Positions 9,251 through 16,676 of a stretch of DNA of 64,000 nt are shown here, piece after piece. The position numbers were made by a program, and so were the translations under genes. Every line of letters starts with the position of its first letter. Position 1 is the first letter of the stretch. The stretch comes from Gammaproteobacteria bacterium (GTDB lineage: Bacteria; Pseudomonadota; Gammaproteobacteria; Steroidobacterales; XN24): the NCBI GenBank assembly GCA_029287575.1, contig JARFQW010000069.1, positions 1 through 64,000 on the forward strand, given 5' to 3'. The notes under the pieces were generated by a model, which saw nothing but the letters and a program-made list of their open reading frames with translations, did not search any database and was not told where the DNA came from.

Positions 9251-9448
9251 ATGGGGCAGAAGTACTACGCGCGATTCAGTATCGAGGTGCCCGGCAAGGC
9301 CCATGCCACCGAGTACGACGGGGTCGTCGAGGTCAAGGGGCCCCTGGACGACGACGCGCAGGCTTCTCTTCTGGAGGCGTTGATTGCGAAGGGTCTCGAA
9401 GTGCCGTCCGCGCAGGTCCAGCTCCTGGACTGGGGACGATTGCACTGA
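9251..9448 (+). CDS. Small hypothetical protein
   Basis: A 65-aa soluble protein starting MGQKYYARFSIEVPG, with a predicted beta-rich first half and an acidic helix (LDDDAQASLLEALIAKG). I recognise no family. It is divergent from the Calx-beta gene across about 150 nt and precedes the lipid- or cell-surface-like gene at 9502. Composition and codon use match the surrounding genes, and no longer competing frame with domain content exists here. The ribosome binding site is weak (AGGT region before 9251). Confidence 0.55.
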   Translation: MGQKYYARFSIEVPGKAHATEYDGVVEVKGPLDDDAQASLLEALIAKGLEVPSAQVQLLDWGRLH

Positions 9449-9501
9449 GTGCCGGCCGCTCGTGCTAATTTAGGGACTCACCTACGGCGGACGACGCGCT
9501 C

Positions 9502-10449
9502 TTGTTTCGACGTTTCGGACTGATTCTCCTGATCTGGATGCTGATCACCGGGGGGTCTGAATTCCGGTGTTCCTTCAGCAGTGATCCAAACGATGACGAT
9601 GAACTGCCGCGGCCGCCGGAGGACGGCAACCGTGCGCCCCAGGCGTCCGACGCAGCGTACTCGGGCCCTGATGATCAGGAGATTCGCGGTCTGATGCCCG
9701 CGGTCGATCCCGACGGCGATCTGCTGAACTGGAGCGTCGTGTCGGGGCCGTCCCTTGGCAGCCTCCGGGACCTGGATTCCCGTCGCGGGACGTTTACCTA
9801 CGTGCCGCAGGCCACCGGTTCGGACAGCTTCGCATTCCGGGCGAACGACGGCCGGCTGGACTCAAATCTCGCAAACGTGCGGATTGCCGTGCTGCCGGCG
9901 GCAGTTCAGGTGCCCAGCCCGGTGGCTCAGATGGCCCCGGACCCGGTCAATGGCGGGATAGTTGCCGGTCTCGAAAACGGCCAGACGGTCGTTCTCGATT
10001 CTCGCGCGCGTGCCCACGCGTCATATCCGGGTTCCGTCAAGGCCCAAGCACCCACGCCTCCCGGAGCCCTCGCGTTGGCGGCGGAGAAAGCGGGGGCCGG
10101 ACGGATCGCGGTGTTCGGGCCATCACCGCGGCTGGCGTGGAGCGAGGACCGCGGCCGGAGCTGGCGCGCCGCGCGGGTCCCGCCCGGTGTCCGGCCCACC
10201 GGGGTGACGTGGCCGGCCAATGGCTTGCTCGTCGCGTCCGCGCAGGAGTCCGCCGGAGTACGCCTGCTGATCAGTAAAGACGGTGGCCGAAGCTGGCATC
10301 CGGGGCCCGGCTGGCCAGGAGAGGCGGGATTGTTCGTGAGTAGCGTGCCGGACGCGCGGGGAGGTCTCCTGGTGGCGCTTGCCTCCCGGGAAGGGACGAC
10401 GATCTGGCTGGCCCGCCTGCCGATCGAAGGGTTGGCGGCGTGGCAATAG
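9502..10449 (+). CDS. Exported Ig-like/BNR-repeat protein of unknown function
   Basis: A 315-aa protein with a hydrophobic N-terminus (LILLIWMLITGG), probably a signal or anchor; there is no clear lipobox. Residues 35-135 resemble a bacterial cadherin/VCBS-type Ig domain (DPDGDLLNWSVVSGPSLG, GSDSFAFRANDG). The C-terminal half has two BNR/sialidase-like blades, SEDRGRSWR and SKDGGRSWH. The start is TTG at 9502, where the hydrophobic segment begins; an ACGGCGG site lies somewhat far upstream. It overlaps the CHAD gene by 10 nt. No enzymatic motif is visible, so a surface-binding role is only inference. Confidence 0.68.
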   Translation: MFRRFGLILLIWMLITGGSEFRCSFSSDPNDDDELPRPPEDGNRAPQASDAAYSGPDDQEIRGLMPAVDPDGDLLNWSVVSGPSLGSLRDLDSRRGTFTYVPQATGSDSFAFRANDGRLDSNLANVRIAVLPAAVQVPSPVAQMAPDPVNGGIVAGLENGQTVVLDSRARAHASYPGSVKAQAPTPPGALALAAEKAGAGRIAVFGPSPRLAWSEDRGRSWRAARVPPGVRPTGVTWPANGLLVASAQESAGVRLLISKDGGRSWHPGPGWPGEAGLFVSSVPDARGGLLVALASREGTTIWLARLPIEGLAAWQ

Positions 10450-11246
10450 CGACCGCCAACGAAAAGACGGCCGCTGCCCTGGCTGCCGCGATTGATCGGC
10501 GCCTCGCCCGCTGCGCACGGCTTGCGGTGGCCGACCAGCCACCCGGTGCCGTGGTGCATGGAGTTCGCAAGGATCTCAAGCGCGTTCGGGCACAGCTGCG
10601 TCTGGCGAGCGACGCGGGCGCGAAGGCCCGGGCCCATGAGGAGGCCTGTGCCGGGATTGCCCGAAAGCTGTCCCGTCGCCGGGATGCCGACGCGGTGCTC
10701 GAGGCGCTGGACCGGCTGGCGCTCCGGGCGGACAGACGCGCCGACCGGGCCAAGATTGTTGAGGCCCGTGAGCATCTGCAATCCGATCTTGCCGCGGGTG
10801 CCGATGACACCCGTTTTGATCCACGGGAACTGCGCAAGGAACTGTTGTCCCTCCGTCGCCGCGTTGCCGCGCTGGATCTGTCGACCCTCGAAGCGGAACG
10901 GATCGCGGACGCGCTGGCGCATACCCACAGGATGGCCCGGCGGCGGGCGGCGCGTCTGCGGCGGGAATTTCGGGCGAAACGCTTCCATTCATTGCGCAAG
11001 AGCGTAAAGCGGGAACTGCACCAGCGTGAATGGCTGACCCGCCGCGTGCCCGGCAGCGGCGTCGGCCGCAAGCGCCTCAAGGAGTTGGCCACTCTCCTCG
11101 GCGAGAACCAGGACATCGCCGTGCTGAAATCATTTCTCCGCCGCGAGGATTTGCACCGGGGCCGGCTGAAGCGCCTGGTCAATGCCGAGCGGGACCGGGT
11201 TCGGGCGGAGGCGCTGCGCATCGCGGGAAGTCTGTACGCAGACTGA
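10440..11246 (+). CDS. CHAD domain-containing protein
   Basis: A 268-aa, very Arg-rich and Ala-rich all-helical protein. It shows the CHAD pattern: VHGVRKDLKRVRAQLRLA near residues 40-57 with the conserved His and basic residues, then FHSLRKSVKRELHQ and GENQDIAVL in the second half. CHAD domains bind inorganic polyphosphate and target polyphosphate granules; they are often fused to CYTH, but no CYTH domain is present here. The start is GTG at 10440, overlapping the previous gene by 10 nt. Confidence 0.85.
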   Translation: MAIATANEKTAAALAAAIDRRLARCARLAVADQPPGAVVHGVRKDLKRVRAQLRLASDAGAKARAHEEACAGIARKLSRRRDADAVLEALDRLALRADRRADRAKIVEAREHLQSDLAAGADDTRFDPRELRKELLSLRRRVAALDLSTLEAERIADALAHTHRMARRRAARLRREFRAKRFHSLRKSVKRELHQREWLTRRVPGSGVGRKRLKELATLLGENQDIAVLKSFLRREDLHRGRLKRLVNAERDRVRAEALRIAGSLYAD

Positions 11247-11335
11247 TCGACCCCGGGTCCCGGCTCCGGCGCGCCGCAAACCCACCGCTGCTAGACTGCG
11301 GCCACCAGGCGCCCGGTCGGCGCCGAGGACCGCGC

Positions 11336-12016
11336 TTGATTCCCATCCGGGACGAAAACCCGTCGTCGCGAACGCCGTATGTCAGCTGGAGTCTGATCGG
11401 CGCCTGTGTCGCCGTGTTCCTGTGGCAGATAAGCCTGCCGGGTGACCGTGCTGCCTGGGCCATCCATGTTTTCGGCCTGATCCCCGCCCTGCTGACCGGC
11501 CAGGCTACGCTGCCTCCGGGAGCAGAGGTGCTGCCGCCGGCGGCCACGGTGGTCTCGTCGATGTTCCTGCACGGCGGCTTCATGCACCTGGCGGGCAACA
11601 TGCTCTACCTGTGGATTTTTGGAGACAACATCGAGGATTCCCTCGGCCACGTCCGGTTCGCGATGTTCTACCTGCTGTGCGGCATTGCCGCCGCACTGGC
11701 CCAGGCATTGCCCGCGCCGTCTTCCCAGATTCCGATGATCGGCGCCAGCGGCGCGATTTCCGGGGTCCTTGGCGCCTACCTGCTTCGGTATCCGCACGCC
11801 CGCGTGGTCGTCGCACTACCGATCGGCTTCGTGCTGCAGATGGTGCGCCTCCCGGCTATCGCCGTGCTCGGCCTGTGGTTTTTTCTGCAGCTCATAAGCT
11901 CGCTTGTCATTGCAGGCGACGGTGGCGGCGTGGCGTTTCGTGCGCACCTGGGTGGTTTTCTGGCGGGCATGATGCTGCTTCCCGTGTTTTTGGGCGGCAC
12001 GAGGGTGCGCGCATGA
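11336..12016 (+). CDS. Rhomboid family intramembrane serine protease
   Basis: A 226-aa membrane protein with about six or seven transmembrane segments. Rhomboid signatures are present: HGGFMHLAGNMLYLWIFGDN after the first loop, the nucleophile in GASGAISG, and the catalytic His in RAHLGGFLAG. Long members of this subtype begin IPIRDENP, as here. The start is TTG at 11336 with GAGGA at 11325-11329, 6 nt upstream. The frame is open further upstream but would add an Arg/Pro-rich leader lying in the CHAD gene and the spacer. Substrates are unknown. Confidence 0.92.
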   Translation: MIPIRDENPSSRTPYVSWSLIGACVAVFLWQISLPGDRAAWAIHVFGLIPALLTGQATLPPGAEVLPPAATVVSSMFLHGGFMHLAGNMLYLWIFGDNIEDSLGHVRFAMFYLLCGIAAALAQALPAPSSQIPMIGASGAISGVLGAYLLRYPHARVVVALPIGFVLQMVRLPAIAVLGLWFFLQLISSLVIAGDGGGVAFRAHLGGFLAGMMLLPVFLGGTRVRA

Positions 12017-12138
12017 TTCGATCCAGTGGGATAACGGACCCGGGGCCCATGCGCCCGGCGTCCCTTACCGCGGGCCGGCTCGCCGGTGCGGGTGGAGTTC
12101 TGGCGGATCGTTCTTTTCTGGCGGCGGAGGGGCACTGA
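12013..12138 (+). CDS. Possible 41-aa protein coupled to rhomboid
   Basis: A 41-codon frame whose ATG overlaps the rhomboid stop (ATGA) and whose TGA overlaps the ATG of the next small frame (TGATG). The product starts MIRSSGITDPGPM and has no recognisable motif. The only support is the pair of coupling overlaps; its codon content is not strongly protein-like. Confidence 0.25.
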   Translation: MIRSSGITDPGPMRPASLTAGRLAGAGGVLADRSFLAAEGH

Positions 12139-12323
12139 TGCGGGAGTGGCTGAAACTGATGCTCGAGGAAATCCGCAGGCGGGAGTCAGAAGCGCTGGAG
12201 AGACAGCCGGCGCCGGACTCTCCGGGACGGTCCAAGAGCCCGGGTGGGGAGAAACGGCGCGACGAGACCGGAGGCGGGGACCGACAGGAGGCACCCGGCC
12301 CGGACGGCGGCGAAGGGCCGTGA
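12138..12323 (+). CDS. Small hypothetical protein, highly charged
   Basis: A 61-aa product. The first 20 residues form an amphipathic helix (MREWLKLMLEEIRRRESEAL) and the rest is a disordered Pro/Gly/Arg/Asp-rich tail. A good ribosome binding site (GGCGGAGG at 12122-12129) lies 8 nt before the ATG. It follows the rhomboid gene in the same direction and ends 26 nt before the A-tract of the minus-strand terminator at 12349. No family is recognised. A longer frame at 12086-12448 overlaps it but lacks a ribosome binding site. Confidence 0.45.
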   Translation: MREWLKLMLEEIRRRESEALERQPAPDSPGRSKSPGGEKRRDETGGGDRQEAPGPDGGEGP

Positions 12324-12348
12324 CCCAGGCACGGGAGCGGAGACGGAC

Positions 12349-12383
12349 AAAAAAAAAGGCCGCGGGTTGGGGCTCCCGCGGCC
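12349..12383 (-). terminator. Intrinsic terminator of the candidate sRNA
   Basis: On the minus strand GGCCGCGGG pairs with CCCGCGGCC (stem arms at 12375-12383 and 12358-12366, 8-nt loop), followed directly by nine T residues (12357 to 12349). On the plus strand no T-tract follows the hairpin, so it acts mainly on minus-strand transcription. Confidence 0.85.
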
Positions 12384-12515
12384 GGTCCGGTCATGCCAAG
12401 AAGGCCCTGTTCCGGTGGGGCGACGCATCCTTGCGCCTTACTGAGTGACAAAGTCATAGATCAGGCATGCGGCGGGAACTTCCCGAAACCGGGAGGGGCA
12501 CATCTCCGCCGAAAT
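12349..12515 (-). ncRNA. Candidate small RNA, about 165 nt
   Basis: A minus-strand transcription unit with all its signals visible: a sigma70 promoter (-35 at 12543-12548, -10 at 12519-12524) and an intrinsic terminator with a nine-T tract (12349-12383). No protein frame starts within it. Predicted stems include CGGCGG/CCGCCG (12506-12511 with 12470-12475) enclosing TCCCG-GTTT-CGGGA at 12481-12494; GCCTGA...TCAG...GGC at 12435-12466 with TGAC-TTT-GTCA inside; and CGC-AAGGAT-GCG near 12424-12435. It has about six GGA motifs. The loop sequence CAAGGATG (12426-12433) matches the core of the CsrA/RsmA binding consensus. A Csr/Rsm-type regulatory RNA is therefore possible but unproven. It does not resemble 6S RNA, tmRNA or RNase P as I know them. 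Confidence 0.6.
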
Positions 12516-12518
12516 GGA

Positions 12519-12548
12519 GTTATACGATTTTTCTCTGGAGAAAGTCAA
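12519..12548 (-). promoter_or_regulatory. Sigma70-type promoter of the candidate sRNA
   Basis: TTGACT (-35, 12548 to 12543) and TATAAC (-10, 12524 to 12519) are separated by 18 nt. Each matches five of six consensus bases, exceptional in this GC-rich window. The predicted transcription start lies near 12510-12515. Confidence 0.72.
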
Positions 12549-12552
12549 GCTT

Positions 12553-12574
12553 TGTATAGGTGCGAAACTGTACA
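12553..12574. promoter_or_regulatory. Inverted repeat upstream of the sRNA promoter
   Basis: TGTACAG (12574 to 12568, minus strand) and CTATACA (12559 to 12553) form a near-perfect dyad with an 8-nt spacer, just upstream of the -35 box and between the divergent sRNA and the DMT exporter gene. The position and symmetry fit an operator or activator site. The spacing differs from the GacA box (TGTAAG-N6-CTTACA). Confidence 0.4.
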
Positions 12575-12616
12575 AAATATTTACCTTCTGGCTGAAAGCC
12601 CCTGCGGCGGGGCACG

Positions 12617-13531
12617 ATGAGCCATCCATGCCACCGCCCGCGGCTGATCGACTGGGTCATGCTGCTGTGTCTGGTCGCGCTCTGGGGCAGCGCATTTCTG
12701 CTGATCGCGGTGGCGCTGGATGGCTATGCCCCGCTGACGATCAGCACGGGGCGGCTCCTCATCGGGAGCGCTGTTCTGTTTCTTATCGTGCTGCTTTCTC
12801 GCCGGCCGCTACCCAGAGACCCGGCCCTCTGGCGGCGGTTCGCGCTCATGGCCGTGCTCGGTAACGCGCTGCCGTTCTTTCTCGTGTCATGGGGGCAGCA
12901 GGGGGTGCCTTCCGGTCTTGCGGGGATTCTCATGGCGGTCATGCCGCTGGTGGTGGTGGCTCTCGCCCATTTCCTGGTCCCCGGCGAGCAGGTCACACGC
13001 CGCCGGGCGCTGGGGTTTGCCGCCGGGTTTGCCGGCATCGTCGTCCTTCTGGGTCCGGAAATCGGCGCCGCGCAGAAGACCGGCCCGGGGACCGAGGCCT
13101 CTGGGCTGATTTATCCGCTCGCCGTGCTGGGAGCGGCAGTCTGCTACGGCCTGAATGTCATAGTGGCCCGGCGAGCGCCCCGCTCGGACCCCGTCGTCGT
13201 CTCCGCCTGCGTGCTGTTCCTGGCTTTCCTGATGTCGGCGCTTGTCTGGGCTTTCCCGAGCGGGTCAGCGCCTCTCGAGCCCGGGAATCCGGCGCGCCTT
13301 GCCCTGTTTGCGCTGGGGGCATTGTGCACCGGTCTGGCTACCGTGCTGTACTACCAGATTGTCAACGCCGCAGGGGCGACCTTCCTGTCACTCATCAACT
13401 ATCTCATTCCGGTATGGGCGGTGCTGGTGGGTGCGCTGGTGCTCGGTGAGCGTCTTGCGGCTTCGGCGTTTGCCGGGCTGGCGATGATTCTGTCGGGAAT
13501 CGTTCTGTCCCAGTCCCGGCGACGGTCATGA
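12617..13531 (+). CDS. EamA/DMT family transporter
   Basis: A 304-aa inner-membrane protein with about ten hydrophobic segments in two EamA repeats; the first begins DWVMLLCLVALWGSAFLLI with the family motif WGSAF, and the second follows a linker near residue 155. DMT proteins export small metabolites such as amino acids. The substrate is not evident. Its stop overlaps the start of the flavoprotein gene (ATGA). The AT-rich spacer upstream also holds the divergent sRNA promoter, so the two may share control. Confidence 0.9.
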   Translation: MSHPCHRPRLIDWVMLLCLVALWGSAFLLIAVALDGYAPLTISTGRLLIGSAVLFLIVLLSRRPLPRDPALWRRFALMAVLGNALPFFLVSWGQQGVPSGLAGILMAVMPLVVVALAHFLVPGEQVTRRRALGFAAGFAGIVVLLGPEIGAAQKTGPGTEASGLIYPLAVLGAAVCYGLNVIVARRAPRSDPVVVSACVLFLAFLMSALVWAFPSGSAPLEPGNPARLALFALGALCTGLATVLYYQIVNAAGATFLSLINYLIPVWAVLVGALVLGERLAASAFAGLAMILSGIVLSQSRRRS

Positions 13532-14643
13532 GGGTGGTAGTTGTCGGCGGCGGCTATGCGGGCATCTCCTGCCTCATCCGGCTTCATGGCCGCTTCCGGG
13601 AATGCCAGCGGATCCTGGTGGACCCGGGTCACCTGCACATCAAGCGCACCCGTCTTCAGGAGATCGTGCGACGGCCTCTGGAAGGACTGCGGGAGCCGTT
13701 CGTGGACCTGGCGGCCCGTTTCGGGTTTCGGATGCGGCATGGCCTTGTCGATTGTCGTCCGGCAAGCCTCGCCGGCTATTCCCGGGAAGGGCGGCTGCCG
13801 CTGGGGAAACGGGGGCTGGCCTTCGATTTTCTGGTCGTGGCCACCGGATCGCCGGATCGGACCCCGCCCGGCCGCGCAGCGGACGTCATCACCGTGGCCG
13901 ACACCGCGACCCCCGCTGGCGGGAAACGGTTGCTGGCGGCAGCCGAGAAAACCCGCCGGGGCGGTCCGCCACTGGCGATCGTGGGTGCGGGAGCCACCGG
14001 GCTTCAATATCTTTTCGAGCTGCTGGAAACCGGCGTGCCCGGCCCGGGGCTGCTACTCGTCGACCGCGGCCAGCGGCTCCTGTCGGGGCAGCCGGAGGCG
14101 ATTCGCGACTATGTCGCGGGGCGACTGGCTTCCGCCGGCGTTCGGGTGCTCAGCAATACGCGGATGACGTCCTTCCGCGGGGGCGGCAGGGCGGGCAGCC
14201 TGCGGGTTGCCGGGCCGGGAGGGCGCCGGGCCCACAATGTCTCCGCGGTGATGTTCTGTCCCGGTTCGGGCGGCCGCCGGCTGCGCGCCGATCCCTACGG
14301 TCGGGTCCTGGTCGGGCGGCGGACACTGCCCAATGTTTTCTCCGCGGGCGATGCCGCTTCGTGGGCCGCGCGAGGCCAGGACGGGCGGACCGCTCAGGCT
14401 GCGGTGCGCAAGGGACGGCATGCGGCCGACAATATCCGGCGAGAGGTTCGTGGCCGGATGATGCAGGAGTTCCTGACGCCCAATCTGGGGTTCTTCCTGA
14501 GCATGGGCCCGAGGGATGCCGCGGGCTGGGTCGCCAGCCCGTCGCGGGTGGTCACGGGTCTGCCCGCCGCGGGTCTGCGGGAAGCGATCGAAACCCGCTA
14601 CGAGCTCATGCTCGAGGGAATCGACACCTTCGCCGCCTTCTGA
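13528..14643 (+). CDS. FAD-dependent pyridine nucleotide-disulphide oxidoreductase (NDH-2-like)
   Basis: A 371-aa flavoprotein. The N-terminal FAD-binding motif is VVVVGGGYAGISC (residues 3-15), the NAD(P)H-binding Rossmann motif is AIVGAGATGLQ near residue 150, and a C-terminal FAD motif is NVFSAGDAAS. The layout matches type II NADH dehydrogenases and sulfide:quinone reductase relatives. No CxxC redox pair is seen. It lacks an obvious C-terminal membrane helix, and several short truncations relative to NDH-2 (about 430 aa) make the electron acceptor uncertain. It is coupled to the DMT exporter gene by ATGA overlap. Confidence 0.82.
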   Translation: MRVVVVGGGYAGISCLIRLHGRFRECQRILVDPGHLHIKRTRLQEIVRRPLEGLREPFVDLAARFGFRMRHGLVDCRPASLAGYSREGRLPLGKRGLAFDFLVVATGSPDRTPPGRAADVITVADTATPAGGKRLLAAAEKTRRGGPPLAIVGAGATGLQYLFELLETGVPGPGLLLVDRGQRLLSGQPEAIRDYVAGRLASAGVRVLSNTRMTSFRGGGRAGSLRVAGPGGRRAHNVSAVMFCPGSGGRRLRADPYGRVLVGRRTLPNVFSAGDAASWAARGQDGRTAQAAVRKGRHAADNIRREVRGRMMQEFLTPNLGFFLSMGPRDAAGWVASPSRVVTGLPAAGLREAIETRYELMLEGIDTFAAF

Positions 14644-14670
14644 ATCGGCCGGCCAGGGGGCGGGGTCGCC

Positions 14671-14689
14671 GGCGGGAATCTATCCCGCC
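14671..14689. terminator. Hairpin between convergent genes
   Basis: GGCGGGA (14671-14677) pairs with TCCCGCC (14683-14689) around a 5-nt loop, at the junction of the convergent flavoprotein and desulfhydrase genes and overlapping the stop of the latter. There is no T-tract on either strand, so termination is only a suggestion. Confidence 0.3.
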
Positions 14690-15753
14690 TCGGGATCCAG
14701 GGGCTGGAGCGGGCGTGTGAAGTAGGAATGAAAATCCCCGGGGAGCCCGCGCCAGTCTGCTTCCAGCGCGGCCCGGGGCAGCGGCCGGGAGTTGTAGGTA
14801 TTCCAGAACAGCGCCGTCTTGCCCCGCAGCGCCGGGGCGTCCGCACGCAGGGCCGCCATGGCCTTGCCGGTGTAGGTGCCCTCGAGCTTGATGTGCTTTT
14901 CGCCGGCCGCCCAGGCGACGGCATCCATGCCCTCGGGCGTGAACCGCGCATAGCCCGGCCCGATATGGTCATGGCGGATATCGGGCTCGGTCGCGCCCAG
15001 GTGAACGCGCGGAAAACGCGGGTCCGCGGACCGGAGCAGGCTTGCGGTCGCCGCGAACAACCGATGAAACGTGGACCGGTTCGCGATGCTGTCACGGACC
15101 ACGCGAATCATCGTGATCGGGATATCCAGACCCGCGGCGCGCAGGCCCAGAGTCAGCCCGGCGGCAGTGCCCATCGTGCCCAGGGCGACATAGATGACGT
15201 CGGGCCGCGGTGCGGCTCCCCCGCGGATCTGGTCGGCGAGCTCCAGACCCGCATTGACGTAGCCGACGGTGCCGAGCGGCGATGAGCCGCCTCCCTTGAC
15301 CCGCATGGCCCCGACCCGGGCCACACGTTCCAGCAGGGTTCCGGCCCGCTCTGCGGCCGACTCGCTGGCGAAATGCCTGAGCCGGGCTCCCGCATGCTGC
15401 TGGTAGAGCAGGTTGCGCCGCGTGTAGGCGGCGTTCACCTGGGGGGTGAGCAGGGGAACGCTCTGCAGCCCCAGGGCGGTGGCGTACACCGAGGTGGCGA
15501 GGGCGTGATTGGATCCCGCGACCCCGAACGTGAACACCCGGCGACAGTTCCGGCGGACCGCATCGCCGAGCAGGAACTCCAGCTTGCGCACCTTGTTGCC
15601 GCCGTAAAGGACGCCGGTAAGGTCGTCCCGCTTCACCAGCAGGCGTGTCCGCCCGATGGCACCGGCGTCCTCGATGGGGGTCGGCAGATCGGCGAGGCTC
15701 AAGTGGGGCAACGCATCCGCCAGGGCGGGGTAATGCTCGAACAGGCTGATCAT
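14680..15753 (-). CDS. PLP-dependent D-cysteine desulfhydrase/ACC deaminase family enzyme
   Basis: A 357-aa fold-type II PLP enzyme. The cofactor lysine is in YGGNKVRKLE (about Lys54); GVAGSNHA, a GTMGTAAGL phosphate-binding loop and the C-terminal ALFWNTYNS are family features. Members release ammonia plus sulfide and pyruvate from D-cysteine, or deaminate 1-aminocyclopropane-1-carboxylate; the motifs visible do not settle which. It is the last gene of an operon with a DMT exporter and a cupin (4-nt overlap with the exporter gene). Disposal of a cysteine-like compound is a plausible joint task. Confidence 0.85.
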   Translation of the reverse strand: MISLFEHYPALADALPHLSLADLPTPIEDAGAIGRTRLLVKRDDLTGVLYGGNKVRKLEFLLGDAVRRNCRRVFTFGVAGSNHALATSVYATALGLQSVPLLTPQVNAAYTRRNLLYQQHAGARLRHFASESAAERAGTLLERVARVGAMRVKGGGSSPLGTVGYVNAGLELADQIRGGAAPRPDVIYVALGTMGTAAGLTLGLRAAGLDIPITMIRVVRDSIANRSTFHRLFAATASLLRSADPRFPRVHLGATEPDIRHDHIGPGYARFTPEGMDAVAWAAGEKHIKLEGTYTGKAMAALRADAPALRGKTALFWNTYNSRPLPRAALEADWRGLPGDFHSYFTRPLQPLDPEAG

Positions 15754-16676
15754 GGGCTCGCTCTCCGGCCGCTCAGGGCGCAGGTTGCGGATCCGGCAAC
15801 GACCATGAGGGCGCCGGTGATGGACAGGGCATTCAGACGTTCGCCGCTGTCATAGGCGGGCCAGGCCCATTCGAGGAGGCGGGCGAAGATCAGGGTCAGC
15901 AACGGCGTCAGCGCAAGCACGGCGCTCACCCGCGAGGCCTCCCAGTGGCGCAGAGCTTCTGCGAAACAGCCATAGGCGACCAGGGTGTTGAGACAGCAAT
16001 AGCCCAGCAGCCACCACTGCGCGCCGCTGAGCTCAGCGCCAAGGAGCGGTTCGGAGAATGGCAGCAGCAGGGGCACGGCGGAAATGTAGATCACCAGGAG
16101 CACTGCGTCGGAGCGCAGCGTCGAATGCAGCCGTTTCTGCGCGAGCGCATAGGCAGCCCAGACCACGGCGGCGAGCATGACGATCATGACGCCGCGCCCG
16201 TAGTCGCCCTCGACGTCCACAACCTGATCGAGGCGTTCGTTGAAGAACAGCAGCAGGCCGGCTACGAGAATTCCCAGGCCGGCCCATTGCGCGCGGCCAA
16301 ATCGCTCGCCGAAAAACACCATGCCCCCCAGCAGCAGAAACAGGGGCGCGAGCTGAATCACGATCTGCGCGGTTCCGGGCGGTACGAAGTCCAGCCCCAT
16401 CAGATAGAGCACGTAGTTTCCCAGCAGCCCCGCCACGGCCAGCGCGAGCAGCCAACGGCCCCGCCGGTCGAGAGTGTCCAGATCCAGCGACCGGCCCTTG
16501 AGTCTGAGCCATGCGCCAGCGAGCACGGCGGCGGCGAGAAACCGATACCAGGTGATCGTGATGGCATCCATGCTTTCGAGCATGGCCTTTAAGGCAATCG
16601 GCAATGTGCCCCAGGCAACCGCGGTGGTCAGGGCGAGGGCCAGCCCGACGCGGCTGCTCGTGGCAGACGCGCTCAA
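15750..16676 (-). CDS. EamA/DMT family transporter
   Basis: A 308-aa protein of about ten transmembrane helices with two EamA repeats (AWGTLPIALKAML near the start, GYCCLNTLVAYGCFAEALRHWEASRVSAV split by loops in the second). It resembles exporters such as E. coli EamA, which exports cysteine and O-acetylserine. I chose TTG at 16676: its TTGA overlaps the cupin stop and it places the first helix near the N-terminus. The GTG/ATG frame further upstream (to 16739) lies wholly within the cupin gene. Its stop overlaps the ATG of the desulfhydrase gene by 4 nt. Confidence 0.88.
   Translation of the reverse strand: MSASATSSRVGLALALTTAVAWGTLPIALKAMLESMDAITITWYRFLAAAVLAGAWLRLKGRSLDLDTLDRRGRWLLALAVAGLLGNYVLYLMGLDFVPPGTAQIVIQLAPLFLLLGGMVFFGERFGRAQWAGLGILVAGLLLFFNERLDQVVDVEGDYGRGVMIVMLAAVVWAAYALAQKRLHSTLRSDAVLLVIYISAVPLLLPFSEPLLGAELSGAQWWLLGYCCLNTLVAYGCFAEALRHWEASRVSAVLALTPLLTLIFARLLEWAWPAYDSGERLNALSITGALMVVAGSATCALSGRRASP

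Noticed and set aside
12086-12448. 120-codon plus-strand frame
   Set aside because: It has no ribosome binding site or motif, runs through the terminator hairpin and overlaps the better-supported small frame at 12138.
12349-12515. sRNA as 6S RNA or tmRNA
   Set aside because: There is no long closing stem with a central bubble as in 6S, and no tRNA-like end or resume codon frame as in tmRNA.
12553-12574. Dyad as a GacA (UAS) box
   Set aside because: The half-sites are further apart (8-nt spacer with 7-nt arms) than in TGTAAG-N6-CTTACA and differ in sequence.
12438-12629. 63-codon minus-strand frame overlapping the sRNA region
   Set aside because: The predicted promoter lies inside it and its start has no ribosome binding site, so transcripts from that promoter would lack its start codon.
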